Notes under the pieces: generated by a model
Told to the model about the DNA's origin: nothing
The model's input: the letters and a program-made list of their open reading frames with translations, nothing else
Databases searched by the model: none
Part shown: positions 37,566 to 47,692 of the stretch, piece after piece
Layout of the letters: each line of letters opens with the position of its first letter
Numbering within the stretch: position 1 is the first letter of the stretch
Source: Methanobrevibacter_A acididurans
GTDB lineage: Archaea > Methanobacteriota > Methanobacteria > Methanobacteriales > Methanobacteriaceae
Direction: 5' to 3'
Assembly (NCBI RefSeq): GCF_046197875.1
Contig: NZ_CP166991.1
Location: 62,001 to 126,000, forward strand
Length of the DNA stretch: 64,000 nucleotides
Translations under genes and position numbers: made by a program

Positions 37566-40500
37566 TTGAAAAAAATTAATAGATTAACACTGATATTTCT
37601 AATAATCTTTATTGTAATGGTTAGTATTGCATCAGTAACTGCTGAAAACAATTTTAATGACAATTCTCTATCTTCTTCCTCATTATTAAGTAATGAAAAT
37701 ATAAGTCAAATGTCATCTAATAATATTACACTATTAGATTCAAACGATACAAATACAGTCAATAGTGTATTGTCAGCAAATCAAAATTCATCAGAAACTA
37801 TTAATAATTTAGCTGCAACAAATTCATTAGGTGTAAATAAACCTACAACCACAATAAAAGTCTTAGATTCTAAAAATAGTAGTTCAGGAAATTATAGTGA
37901 AGAAGGATTTTTAATTTCTAATGCTACTGTTAAAATCTATGATTCCAACAATCAACTTGTTTATTCTGGTATAACTAATAATGATGGTACAATAACAACT
38001 AACTTATTGGATTATGGAAAGTACACTCTCAATGTGGAATATTCTACATATAATCCTATTATGAAAAATTTCACAGTGGATTCATTTAATACAGTAACCG
38101 ATGTTCGTTTTATTCCTGATATCTGTTTATTAGTTTATTATGGTGCACATTCTGAAAAAGTAGATTATTTAATGAATATTTCTAAAAGAGTTTATTATAT
38201 TAATACTTATCCTGATTTTGAATCTAATAAAGTTTGGTTGTTAGATTATGCAAATTATATACAGTTAGATATGTATGCAGCGGATACTTATCAATTTGAT
38301 ACAAATATTCTTGTTAATTCTCCAGCAAATAAAAATTATATGGTTTCATATACATTTGGAGTTTATAATTCTACACTTCTTAAAAAAATTGGAATCAATT
38401 TTGTTGGAGCTAATTCAAGTAATAATACTCCTAATACATTAGCAAATACATATATTGGATCTTATTTTCAAGCAAATGATATAACTGATATGGATGTTTT
38501 AGAAAAAAATATGGAAAACTATTATGCATATATATTATATTTATTAGGGGATAGTAATGTAAACCCTACTTTAAATTCTAGTAGAACCCCATTATTATCA
38601 TCTAGTTTTGGAATATATCATCCTAGTCTTGGAAAATTATGTTCCACTCCTAATCAAACTTTAATTAATCAATGGATTTTAGAAGATTCTGGATATAATA
38701 GTGATGGTCAAGGAAGTCTTAACTGGATGACTAATGAATATGTAAAATGGCAAGATGTAAATTCTAATGTTCAAACATTATTTAATCAATTTGAATCTTG
38801 GTATAAAAATTATAATCCTAATTTGAATTCTTCTTATGTGATTATTGCAAGTTATTATCCTGGAGGAAATTTAGTTGATTCAATGATAAAAAAATATGAA
38901 TCTCAAAACCGTAGTGTATTTAATCTTTATCAAAGTTCAACAAGTCCATCTATTGCTTCTTTACTAACAACTATTTATAATATATCTACTAAAGGTGTTA
39001 GCCTTGTTAATTCATTGTATTCATGGTCTATGGATTATGAAAATATGGGAAATGGCGGTGCAATTAGTGCGTATGCTCAAATGAATATCAATATTATAAG
39101 AGCTTTAAACGAAGTAAGTGAAACTAGTTATTTAAGTACTTATGGTCCACAAACAGAATGGACTTATGCAGTAACTATACCTAGTTTCGAAGGTGTTTAT
39201 GGAGCTATTCTATGTAGTTATCTTGATGAAAATGGAACAGAAGTAGTCATAGATAGTGGTGTAAATAAATTAGTTGAAACTTCTCTTGGTTGGGTTAATC
39301 TTAAAGAAAAAAATAATACAAATAAAAAAATAGCTGTAGTATTATATGATTATCCACCAGGTAAAGGTGAAATTGGAGCATCATATTTAGATGTCTTCAC
39401 TAGTGTACATGATTTATTAATACAATTATGTGATGCCGGTTATGATATTGGAATGAGTAAAGATCAAATTCCAAATGTAACAACATTATATACAATTATT
39501 TCAGAAATGGGAAATAAAGGTGTATGGGCTCAAGGTTTATTAAATCAGTATGTGGAAAAATATTATAATAATTTAACAGAAAATGGACAATTAATTGATT
39601 TTAATAAATATTTAACTTACTTTAATTCATTAAATAAAACTCTACAAGATAAATTAGTTGAATATTGGGGATCTAGTATAGGAAATGTAATGGTTTATAA
39701 TAGTACTTATATTGTAATTCCTGGAATGTCTTTTGGTAATATATTCATAACATTTCAACCAAGTAGAGGATGGGAAAATGTAGAAGATTATCATAGTTCT
39801 TATCTTCCACCTTCACAACAATATGTTTCATTTTATAAATGGTTACAAAATGATTATAAAGCAGATGCTATAATCAATATGGGAACTCATGGAACTATTG
39901 AGTTTTTACCTGGACGATCTATAGGTCTTCAAGCTGATGATTGGACATTTGAATTGATGAGTATTCCAACTATTTATCCATATATAGTATCTAATCCTGG
40001 TGAAGCAATGGTTGCAAAAGATAGATTAGGTGCATTAGTTATTAGTCATATGACTCCTGCAACTGTTATATCTGAATTATATGGTAATTTAACTACATTA
40101 AATACTTATATTACAAATTATGAAACTGCAATTAAGAATAATGCTTCAGATTTAGCTTCTCAGTATGAAAAGTTAATACTTAATATGTCAAGCAGTCTTG
40201 GTTATACTCAACCTAGTGAAAATCAAAGTTTTATTACTTGGGTTGATGATTTACATGAACAACTTGAAGATTTATCTAATGATGTAGTAACATTAGGATT
40301 ACATACTTTAGGTGTAGGTTTAACTGGTGATGAATTAATTCAAGAGGTAATAACTATTGTTGCTTCAAGAACTTCTATTTATGATGATATTTTGAGCATG
40401 CTTTATCCTAATCTTTCTAAATTAGGTTATTATTCTGTATTACATAACACTAATTATACTAAAGAAGTGGATATTATTCAAGGATGGCTTACTGAAGTCG

Positions 40501-42527
40501 TTACATATTTAGTTTCTGGTCAAGAAAATTTAAGCGATATTGCTACATTATGGAATATTTCTAAAGATTCAGATTTTTATAATTCTTTAGTTTTTGCTAA
40601 TTTTACAATTACCAATTTAGTGAATAATTATGAATGGGAATCAATTATAAATGCTTTATCTGGAGGATATGTTCAACCAGGTTTAATGGCGGATCCTTCT
40701 TATTCAGATAGTTTACCTACTGGTACAAATGCTTATACTGTAGATACTACTAAAATGCCTTCTAAAGCTGCTTGGGAAACATCTAAAAATATAGCCAATA
40801 AACTATTAGTTGATTATTATGAAGCTCATGGTAAATTCCCTGAATTAGTTGGTTTAATTATATGGGGTACTGAGTTACTACGTACTGAAGGTATTGGTAT
40901 AGGTGAATTCTTATATTTACTTGGTGTTACTCCAACTTGGTCTACAACTGGTACAGTTACTGGAATAGAACTTATTCCTTTAGATGAGTTAACTGTAACC
41001 TTATCTAATGGTACTGTATTAAATAGACCTCGTGTTGATGTTTATGCAAGTATTGTAACTAGTAATGTAAAATGGATAAGTCTTTTAGTAGGTGCTGTTG
41101 ATTTAGTTTATAATAGTACACCTAATGAAGATGCTACTGTTAATATGGTTAAAAAGCATTATGCTGAAAATCCAACTTTAGATAGATTATTTGGTTTACC
41201 TGGTGCAGTTCTTGAAGGAACTGGAATGAGTGATTTTATACCTAATACAAATAAATGGCAAAATGATACTAATGTTAAATCCACTTTAGCAGATATTTAT
41301 CTTTCAAGAGTATCTTACTCTTGGACTATTAAAGATGGTAAATTAGTTATTACTCAAAAAAGAGGGGATTATGAATATTTACTTAAAAATGTTGATATAA
41401 TTACTCAAAATATAGATAGTACTTGGAGGTTCTTAGATTCTGATGATTATTATGATTGGTTTGGAGGAATGGTTGGAGCATCCAAGTATCTAGGTGGAAA
41501 AGCTGATACTTCTGTAGTTGATATTAGAAATAAAAATGATATTATCACCCGTACACTTTCAGAAGAGTTAGAGTTTGAGGTTCGTTCAGTTATATTAAAT
41601 CCAAAAGTACAAGCTTCCTTACTTGGAGATAACCCTTCAGGCTGGCAAGCTTATGCTAAAAGATATGAATATATTTTTGGTTTTGAAACTGTAGCTGGTG
41701 GAAATTCAAATAGTAATTCTGGTGGCGGTTCTTCTACTGGTGGTTCTTCTAGTGGAACTGGTTCTAGTTTATTCTCTAATGGGGTTTATGATGCTTTAGC
41801 TCAGAATATTATTGGTATAAGTTCATCAGCTAATGCGGATTATAAAGCTGTTTCATTCCAAACTTCTGCTGCTTGGATGGTTTATTCTTATCAGAAAGGT
41901 TATTGGAAAGCAGATAAAACTACTTTAACTAAATTAGTTGATACATATGTTCAATCTGTTGTTCAATATGGATTTGCTTGTTGTCACCATACTTGTGCTA
42001 ATTTAGAATTTAATAAAATGGTGATGCAGATGTCTTCTCTTTCACCAGAGACTAAACAGCAGTATTCTGATATGTATGAAGCAATGACAGGTAGTAATCA
42101 AGCTTGTTATTCTTCTAACGGGGGTAATACTAATCCTTCAAGTGGTGGAACTTCTAGTTCTGGCAGTCAAGGTGAGTCTGGTAGTTCATCTTCTGGATCT
42201 TCTGGTAGTTCTAGTACTGGTAGTGCTGGTTCTTCTTCAAGTGTTGGTACTTATGATCAGTCAAGTAGTTCGGATAGTAGTTCTAGTGATAGTTCAGGTT
42301 CTAATAGTAATAGTAACTCTCAACAAGATTCTAGTAAAGGTCAATCTTCTGATTCTGGATCTTCTAGTAAAGGTGATGCGTATGAAATGTCTACATCTTC
42401 ATCTTCTTCCAATCAATCTAAAGGATCTATGCCAGTAGCGGTTATTGCTTGTATTCTTGTTTTATTAGCTATATTTGGATTTGGATATATTAGAGCTAAG
42501 AAAAATAATGATGATGATGATTATTAA
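37566..42527 (+). CDS. Secreted, membrane-anchored CobN/Mg-chelatase-like surface protein
   Basis: The 1653-residue protein has a signal peptide (LTLIFLIIFIVMVSIASVTA), an Asn/Ser-rich leader and a carboxypeptidase-regulatory-like beta domain at about 95-175. The CobN/BchH chelatase region spans about 180-1390, with GTHGTIEFLPGRSIGLQADD near residue 772 and IIWGTELLRTEGIGIGEFLY near 1097. A Gly/Ser linker separates a last chelatase-like block (GYWKADKTTLTKLVDTYVQS, then GFACCHHTCANLEF). A Ser-rich stalk of about 100 residues and a C-terminal transmembrane helix (about 1625-1645) follow. True CobN is a cytoplasmic ATP-dependent cobalt chelatase subunit. Here it must be outside, so metal or tetrapyrrole capture is more plausible than ATP-driven insertion. 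GGAGGTG precedes the TTG start. Confidence 0.88.
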   Translation: MKKINRLTLIFLIIFIVMVSIASVTAENNFNDNSLSSSSLLSNENISQMSSNNITLLDSNDTNTVNSVLSANQNSSETINNLAATNSLGVNKPTTTIKVLDSKNSSSGNYSEEGFLISNATVKIYDSNNQLVYSGITNNDGTITTNLLDYGKYTLNVEYSTYNPIMKNFTVDSFNTVTDVRFIPDICLLVYYGAHSEKVDYLMNISKRVYYINTYPDFESNKVWLLDYANYIQLDMYAADTYQFDTNILVNSPANKNYMVSYTFGVYNSTLLKKIGINFVGANSSNNTPNTLANTYIGSYFQANDITDMDVLEKNMENYYAYILYLLGDSNVNPTLNSSRTPLLSSSFGIYHPSLGKLCSTPNQTLINQWILEDSGYNSDGQGSLNWMTNEYVKWQDVNSNVQTLFNQFESWYKNYNPNLNSSYVIIASYYPGGNLVDSMIKKYESQNRSVFNLYQSSTSPSIASLLTTIYNISTKGVSLVNSLYSWSMDYENMGNGGAISAYAQMNINIIRALNEVSETSYLSTYGPQTEWTYAVTIPSFEGVYGAILCSYLDENGTEVVIDSGVNKLVETSLGWVNLKEKNNTNKKIAVVLYDYPPGKGEIGASYLDVFTSVHDLLIQLCDAGYDIGMSKDQIPNVTTLYTIISEMGNKGVWAQGLLNQYVEKYYNNLTENGQLIDFNKYLTYFNSLNKTLQDKLVEYWGSSIGNVMVYNSTYIVIPGMSFGNIFITFQPSRGWENVEDYHSSYLPPSQQYVSFYKWLQNDYKADAIINMGTHGTIEFLPGRSIGLQADDWTFELMSIPTIYPYIVSNPGEAMVAKDRLGALVISHMTPATVISELYGNLTTLNTYITNYETAIKNNASDLASQYEKLILNMSSSLGYTQPSENQSFITWVDDLHEQLEDLSNDVVTLGLHTLGVGLTGDELIQEVITIVASRTSIYDDILSMLYPNLSKLGYYSVLHNTNYTKEVDIIQGWLTEVVTYLVSGQENLSDIATLWNISKDSDFYNSLVFANFTITNLVNNYEWESIINALSGGYVQPGLMADPSYSDSLPTGTNAYTVDTTKMPSKAAWETSKNIANKLLVDYYEAHGKFPELVGLIIWGTELLRTEGIGIGEFLYLLGVTPTWSTTGTVTGIELIPLDELTVTLSNGTVLNRPRVDVYASIVTSNVKWISLLVGAVDLVYNSTPNEDATVNMVKKHYAENPTLDRLFGLPGAVLEGTGMSDFIPNTNKWQNDTNVKSTLADIYLSRVSYSWTIKDGKLVITQKRGDYEYLLKNVDIITQNIDSTWRFLDSDDYYDWFGGMVGASKYLGGKADTSVVDIRNKNDIITRTLSEELEFEVRSVILNPKVQASLLGDNPSGWQAYAKRYEYIFGFETVAGGNSNSNSGGGSSTGGSSSGTGSSLFSNGVYDALAQNIIGISSSANADYKAVSFQTSAAWMVYSYQKGYWKADKTTLTKLVDTYVQSVVQYGFACCHHTCANLEFNKMVMQMSSLSPETKQQYSDMYEAMTGSNQACYSSNGGNTNPSSGGTSSSGSQGESGSSSSGSSGSSSTGSAGSSSSVGTYDQSSSSDSSSSDSSGSNSNSNSQQDSSKGQSSDSGSSSKGDAYEMSTSSSSSNQSKGSMPVAVIACILVLLAIFGFGYIRAKKNNDDDDY

Positions 42528-42780
42528 TCATTATTATTTTTTTATTTTATTTTTTTTTCAATCTTACTTTATTTTTTTAAGGTAAACTTTATTACTTACT
42601 TTTTATTATACTTTATATATACTCAATTTAGATTTATTTTAATAAATTTCATTTTATTAATTAATAATCATTGATGTATTAAGAAATTTGGGGCCTTTCT
42701 TTAAAATATTTAAAAATTTGGAATATAAGTAATTTTTTGGCTTCTTTTTTCATATAAAAGTAAAAAAATGGTGAAAAATA

Positions 42781-45700
42781 ATGAAAGTAACAAAAGTTAC
42801 ATTAATTTTGGGAATATTAATAATATTTCTAACTATGGGTGTTGCTAGTGCTACTGATATAAATTCTAGTTCTAATAATATTGGAGATTCTAGTATTTCT
42901 GATATAAATATAGGAAATTCTGATATATCAACCAATACGATGGTTAGTACATCAAATAGTATCAATACACTTTCAGCATCTAATAGTTACAATATAACTG
43001 ATGACTCATATTCAAATTATTTTAATGAGTCTGGAAATATAAAGTCATCTTCTGGAATAAGTTCTGGAGATACTATTAATATAGGAAATGTAAATGGTAA
43101 AAATTTTATTATAGATACTCCTTTAACTATAACAAACTTAAATTCAACAAGTGTTTTAGCTAATGGTTCTATTACTCTTTTATCTGGTAGTGATGGATCT
43201 ACTATTTCAGGTTTAACCTTAATTTCAAATACTACTAATGGTATTAATGTTTATTCTTCTAACAATACTATAACAAACAATAATATTAAGATAACAGGAA
43301 ATAATAGTTATGGTATCTATGCTGAAGGTGGAAATAATAATATTATTTCAAATAATATAATTTCAATGAATGGTATCAATTCATATACTTATGCTATTGA
43401 TATTCAAGCTGCTTCTTATTTTGATGATCCAACAGGAACTGCAACTATAACTGGTTATAAAATTACTAATAATACAATTAATGGAATTGTAGATAGTAAA
43501 TATTATGCTGGACTTTATGCTTCAGGTTTAATTAACAGTATAATTTCTAATAATAATATTAATATTTCTTCTAATTGTTTCGTTTATGGTATAGCTGTTT
43601 CTAATAATTGGGGATTAACTAATTCAACTGGTAATATCACTATAAGTAAAAATCAAATTTCAGCTAAAGGACAAATGATTTATTTAATTGAATCTTTTAA
43701 AAATACTGAAATGAATATTATGGATAATGATTTATCTGCAAATGGTAATGGTGTTTATGCTATAGCTGCATACTCAATTACAAATAGTAATATTAATAAT
43801 AATTTAATCAATATTATTGGTGGAAACATTTCCTTATTAAATATTACTAATAATGATATTATAAAAAGTGGTAATACTGCAATTACATTAGTTGGGGATT
43901 CTACTGGAAATAATATTAATGATAATACTATTAAAGCAGTTGATACTTTTGCAATAAACCTTGAAGGTTCATCTAATAAAATAGATAATAATAATATTGT
44001 TTTAAATACAACAAAAGATTATACAAACTACATGTTAGCAGCTATTAATATAGTTTCTAATAATGCTATTGAAAATGTAACACTCACTAATAATAATATA
44101 AATTATGATAGTGCAGTAAAATATGTTTATGGGGTATATTTATCTGTTAATTATCCTTATACTGGAGAATTCACTTCATTTACAATAAACAATAATAAGA
44201 TTACTGGTAAAGGTTATGAAAATATGATCTATGGTATTTATGCTGTAGGTTTAGATAATTCTAATATCTTAAACAATAATTTTAAGCTTGAAAATAATGG
44301 AATAACCTATGGAATAGCAGGAAACAATGTATATGGTTCAACTGTAATTCCAAGTAATGTTATAATTAGTAAAAATACAATTAATTCAAAAGGAATCATG
44401 AACTATTTAATTGGTTCTTTATTCATGATTAATAATTATACTATAACTGATAATGTTTTAATTGGTGAAGGTAAAGGTGTTTATGCAATTTCTGGATATG
44501 CACTTACAAACAGTACAATTAACAATAATGATATAACTGTTATTGGTGGAAATATTAGTAAAATAGCTTTAAATAGTTCAGATGCTATAAAAAGTGGAAA
44601 TGCAGCTATTAAATTAATTTCTGGTTCTACTGGAAACTCTATTTCTGATAATTTAATTAATTCCACAAATGCAAATGGTATGGATATTGAAAGTTCATCT
44701 AATTCTATAAATGATAATGTTATTTTTATAAATAGTAATGATAGTATTGATGTAGGTAGTTATGGATCATCTAGTATAGCTGGTATTTATGCTTCTGAAG
44801 ATGGATTAACTGATTTAAATATTAATAATAATGATATTTTATTATCCGGTAATGCAGATTATAACTATGGTATGAGTATAATAGCACCTTATCCCGCAAC
44901 AAAAAATATAACTTCTATTAAAATCACAGACAATTCAATTTTAGCTAATGTAAATAGTAACTATATAGCCGGTATTTATACTAATGCAGTTAATAGTGAA
45001 ATATCTAATAATCTCATTGATATTAATTCTAATAATTTTGTTTATGGTATAGCTACAGATCCATTTTATCCAAGTACTGGTGGTAACAATATTATAACCT
45101 ATAATAATGTCACAGGAGAAGGTGTCGATGTACGTTTAATCGAAGTCACTTCTTCATCTAATGATACTATAGCTTATAATAATCTTAAAGCTAAAGGAAA
45201 TGCTGTATATGGTGTAGCAGGCTACACTTTAGATGATAGTGTAATTGATCATAATAATATAACTTTAATTGGAGGAAATGGAAGCTTAGCTCAAAGTGGT
45301 GGAGACATGATTCCATCAGGTAATGCAGCAGTAATATTAATGGGTAACTCTACAAACTCATACATTACTAATAACACATTTAACACCAATCAAAAAATTT
45401 ATATCAATCAAACTGGTGCAACAAACTTAACCGTATATAATAATACAAATAAATCAGCAAGTCTAAAAACATTTTTAGTTTGTAATAATCTGGTTGAAGT
45501 TTATGGTACTGGTCAAAATTTCACTGGTAAGTTAGTTGATGAGTTTGGTGATCCTATTGTTGGTCAGCATGTTGCTTTGAATTTAACTCGTTTAAGTGAT
45601 GGTGCTAGTAAGATTTATGGTGTTACTACTGATCTTGCTGGTGAGTTCCAATTAGAAATTAATCTATTTGTAGGTAATTACACTGCTAGTGCTAGTTATA

Positions 45701-46089
45701 ATGGATTTAGTAAAGATAATGTTACTTATTTACCTTCTAGTTCTAGTGTTGCTAGTATTCAAGTTATTACTAAAATTGATAATCGTACTAGTACTGTTTT
45801 AAGCAATAAGAATTTTACTGAAGTTTATGGTGCTAGTCAAAATTTCACAGGTACATTAAGTGATATTAATGGTAAATCTATCATTGGTCAGCATGTTGCT
45901 TTGAATTTAACTCGTTTAAGTGATGGTGCTAGTAAGATTTATTGGGTTACTACAGATGGTGCTGGTGAGTTCCAATTAGAAATTAACTTATTTGCAGGTG
46001 ATTATACTTGTTTATCTAGTTATGCTGGTAATGGCCTATATCAACCTTCAACTAGTAGTTTAACTTCTATAATCGTAACTAAAGCATAA
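42781..46089 (+). CDS. Asn-rich beta-helix adhesin-like surface protein
   Basis: The 1102-residue protein has a signal peptide (VTLILGILIIFLTMGVASA) and then about 880 residues of short Asn/Ile-rich turns (xNNxI, ISNNxI). This is the pattern of a right-handed parallel beta-helix (NosD/pectate-lyase-like). The helix contains a super-repeat of 242 residues present three times. The last 205 residues are two Ig-like repeats of about 105 residues (VEVYGTGQNFTG..., TEVYGASQNFTG...). There is no C-terminal transmembrane helix or obvious anchor, so it may be bound to another surface protein or to pseudomurein. It lies between the CobN-like protein and the DUF2162 gene on the same strand. GGTGA precedes the ATG. 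Confidence 0.88.
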   Translation: MKVTKVTLILGILIIFLTMGVASATDINSSSNNIGDSSISDINIGNSDISTNTMVSTSNSINTLSASNSYNITDDSYSNYFNESGNIKSSSGISSGDTINIGNVNGKNFIIDTPLTITNLNSTSVLANGSITLLSGSDGSTISGLTLISNTTNGINVYSSNNTITNNNIKITGNNSYGIYAEGGNNNIISNNIISMNGINSYTYAIDIQAASYFDDPTGTATITGYKITNNTINGIVDSKYYAGLYASGLINSIISNNNINISSNCFVYGIAVSNNWGLTNSTGNITISKNQISAKGQMIYLIESFKNTEMNIMDNDLSANGNGVYAIAAYSITNSNINNNLINIIGGNISLLNITNNDIIKSGNTAITLVGDSTGNNINDNTIKAVDTFAINLEGSSNKIDNNNIVLNTTKDYTNYMLAAINIVSNNAIENVTLTNNNINYDSAVKYVYGVYLSVNYPYTGEFTSFTINNNKITGKGYENMIYGIYAVGLDNSNILNNNFKLENNGITYGIAGNNVYGSTVIPSNVIISKNTINSKGIMNYLIGSLFMINNYTITDNVLIGEGKGVYAISGYALTNSTINNNDITVIGGNISKIALNSSDAIKSGNAAIKLISGSTGNSISDNLINSTNANGMDIESSSNSINDNVIFINSNDSIDVGSYGSSSIAGIYASEDGLTDLNINNNDILLSGNADYNYGMSIIAPYPATKNITSIKITDNSILANVNSNYIAGIYTNAVNSEISNNLIDINSNNFVYGIATDPFYPSTGGNNIITYNNVTGEGVDVRLIEVTSSSNDTIAYNNLKAKGNAVYGVAGYTLDDSVIDHNNITLIGGNGSLAQSGGDMIPSGNAAVILMGNSTNSYITNNTFNTNQKIYINQTGATNLTVYNNTNKSASLKTFLVCNNLVEVYGTGQNFTGKLVDEFGDPIVGQHVALNLTRLSDGASKIYGVTTDLAGEFQLEINLFVGNYTASASYNGFSKDNVTYLPSSSSVASIQVITKIDNRTSTVLSNKNFTEVYGASQNFTGTLSDINGKSIIGQHVALNLTRLSDGASKIYWVTTDGAGEFQLEINLFAGDYTCLSSYAGNGLYQPSTSSLTSIIVTKA
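43573..45478 (+). repeat. Three 726-base (242-codon) super-repeats in the adhesin beta-helix
   Basis: The block GVYAIAAYS / GVYAISGYAL / AVYGVAGYTL recurs with its Gly or Ala codon at 43750, 44476 and 45202, exactly 726 bases apart each time. Each is followed by NNxI...GG(N), then SGNxAI.L, then TGN.I.D/N. Each is preceded by a FVYGIA or ITYGIA block. The limits given are approximate, because divergence blurs the ends. Confidence 0.75.
45561..46003 (+). repeat. Tandem Ig-like repeat with near-identical DNA
   Basis: The two Ig-like domains are offset by 324 bases (108 codons). Bases 45561-45618 are identical to 45885-45942 over 58 bases, and the following 50 bases differ at only a few positions. 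Flanking parts of the same domains are far more diverged. This indicates a recent duplication or gene conversion of the core. Confidence 0.8.
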
Positions 46090-46143
46090 AACTTTAAACT
46101 TTTAGAAAATTGAATAAAAAGAAAAAATTTGGAGAAAATTATT

Positions 46144-46851
46144 ATGGAAATATTCAGTATTTTAATGCAAGTGGGAATATTATCTGCTGTTTTGGTTTTT
46201 GGTATTAAGGTAGGTTTGGCTTCTGGTTTGGCTAATATTTCTAAGAAGTATCTTGCTGGTGTATGTATTGGTTATGGTGCTGGGGTTTTAATATTGTCTA
46301 AGGTGGCGTCTTATTATACAAGTCAGTTAACTAATTTGATTTATACTTATAATTCTGGATTTTTTATTATAATGGCTGCTATTATGATTGTGGCAGGTGT
46401 TTTAACTATTCGTGAGTATAAGGTGCATAATAAGAACACTACTGCTGCTACTTGTATGGTGGTTATTGCTCCTTGTCCATGTTGTTTTGGAGTTATAATT
46501 GCAACTATACTGTTACTTGCTCCAACTGTAAGTATTGGTGTCTTTATTTTAAGTGAATATGTTGCAGTTGCACTAGTTGCAACCATATTAATATCATATT
46601 TCGCATCTAATACAATAGTCAAGTTTATTAAAAAACCTTATCCAATTATTCTTGGAAACTTTGAATTATTCCTTGGAGTATACTTCCTATTATCCGCTAT
46701 AGTTTTACCAAACATAGCAACTGCACTAAGTAAACAGTTTAGTGGAATTAACATCCAATCTTTCAATTCATTGTCCATGTTCATAGTCTTAGCACTAGTT
46801 TTAATAGTAATTGGATATTTCATGACTAAAAAATCTAGCTTACTAGACTAA
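46144..46851 (+). CDS. DUF2162-family multi-pass membrane protein
   Basis: The 235-residue protein has about six hydrophobic segments, starting with IFSILMQVGILSAVLVFGIKVG. A conserved-looking motif APCPCCFGVIIATILLL sits at the start of a central membrane helix. Three cysteines in CPCC at the membrane edge could bind a metal ion. The family (predicted transporter, DUF2162) is found in methanogens next to ExbB- and DUF2149-type genes, as here. GGAG at 46131-46134 lies 9 bases before the ATG at 46144, which I prefer to the TTG at 46129. Confidence 0.75.
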   Translation: MEIFSILMQVGILSAVLVFGIKVGLASGLANISKKYLAGVCIGYGAGVLILSKVASYYTSQLTNLIYTYNSGFFIIMAAIMIVAGVLTIREYKVHNKNTTAATCMVVIAPCPCCFGVIIATILLLAPTVSIGVFILSEYVAVALVATILISYFASNTIVKFIKKPYPIILGNFELFLGVYFLLSAIVLPNIATALSKQFSGINIQSFNSLSMFIVLALVLIVIGYFMTKKSSLLD

Positions 46852-47022
46852 AAAATAAAATAAAATAAGGAAATTTATGATGGATGGTCAAAAGTTTAAA
46901 ATTTTTAAGCATAAACATTATAAAAAAAATGTTTAGTTTATTAATTGAAGAAAATTTTTCTTTAAAAATATATTTTTGGCCACTCATCTTCATGTTAAAA
47001 AAAATTTTAAAGGTGAAAATTA

Positions 47023-47685
47023 ATGGTTTCAAGCATTCCTGGAAGTAGCTTTTTAACATCTGCTTTAGATGTTATTTCTCAAAGTTTACAGATTCCAGTT
47101 ATTGTATTTTTATTATTATTTGCTGTTATTTCAGTTATAATATTGGGAGGTCTTATATCTGAGTATACTTCACGTAAGAAAGTTCCTATGAAAACTATGC
47201 GTGAATTGATATATAGTATTAGTGAATCTAGTACTATTGAAGAAATGAAAGAGGTTATTGCTTCTGCTAAAATTCCTAAATCTCAAAGAAGGGTTTTGGA
47301 TAAGATTGCTTCTTCTAGTTCTTTGACTAAGGATTCTCGTGTTGCTTTGGCTCGTAAGTTTATAGAAAATGAAGAGGATAGAACAGCAAAATCTTTAGAA
47401 AAAACTGATATTATTACTCGTATTGGTCCTACTCTTGGTTTGATGGGTACTTTAATCCCTATGGGTCCTGGTCTTGCAGCTTTAAAAACAGGTGATGTTA
47501 ATACTTTATCTCAAGCTATTATTGTAGCTTTTGATACTACTGTTGTTGGTATTGGTGCTGGTGCGATTGCTTACTTTGTTTCTAAGGTTAGAAGTCGTTG
47601 GTATGAGGAGTATTTATCTAATCTTGATGCTTTAGCTGATGTTGTCTTAGATAAGTTGAATCATTTAAAATCTTATGGAAAGTGA
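47023..47685 (+). CDS. MotA/TolQ/ExbB-family proton channel protein
   Basis: The 220-residue protein has an N-terminal membrane helix (PVIVFLLLFAVISVIILGGLI), a cytoplasmic helical segment, and the family signature TRIGPTLGLMGTLIPMGPGL near residue 135. FDTTVVGIGAGAIAYFV near residue 170 carries the conserved Thr pair. ExbB, TolQ and MotA form the stator channel that uses proton flow to move a partner protein. The next gene encodes a matching ExbD-like protein with which it overlaps or nearly abuts. GGTGA precedes the ATG. Confidence 0.92.
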   Translation: MVSSIPGSSFLTSALDVISQSLQIPVIVFLLLFAVISVIILGGLISEYTSRKKVPMKTMRELIYSISESSTIEEMKEVIASAKIPKSQRRVLDKIASSSSLTKDSRVALARKFIENEEDRTAKSLEKTDIITRIGPTLGLMGTLIPMGPGLAALKTGDVNTLSQAIIVAFDTTVVGIGAGAIAYFVSKVRSRWYEEYLSNLDALADVVLDKLNHLKSYGK

Positions 47686-47692
47686 TTTTTTT

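Noticed and set aside
42142..42438. 98-residue Leu/Val-rich frame within the Ser-rich stalk of the CobN-like gene
   Set aside because: It is the +1 shadow of Ser/Gly codons and has no separate start signal.
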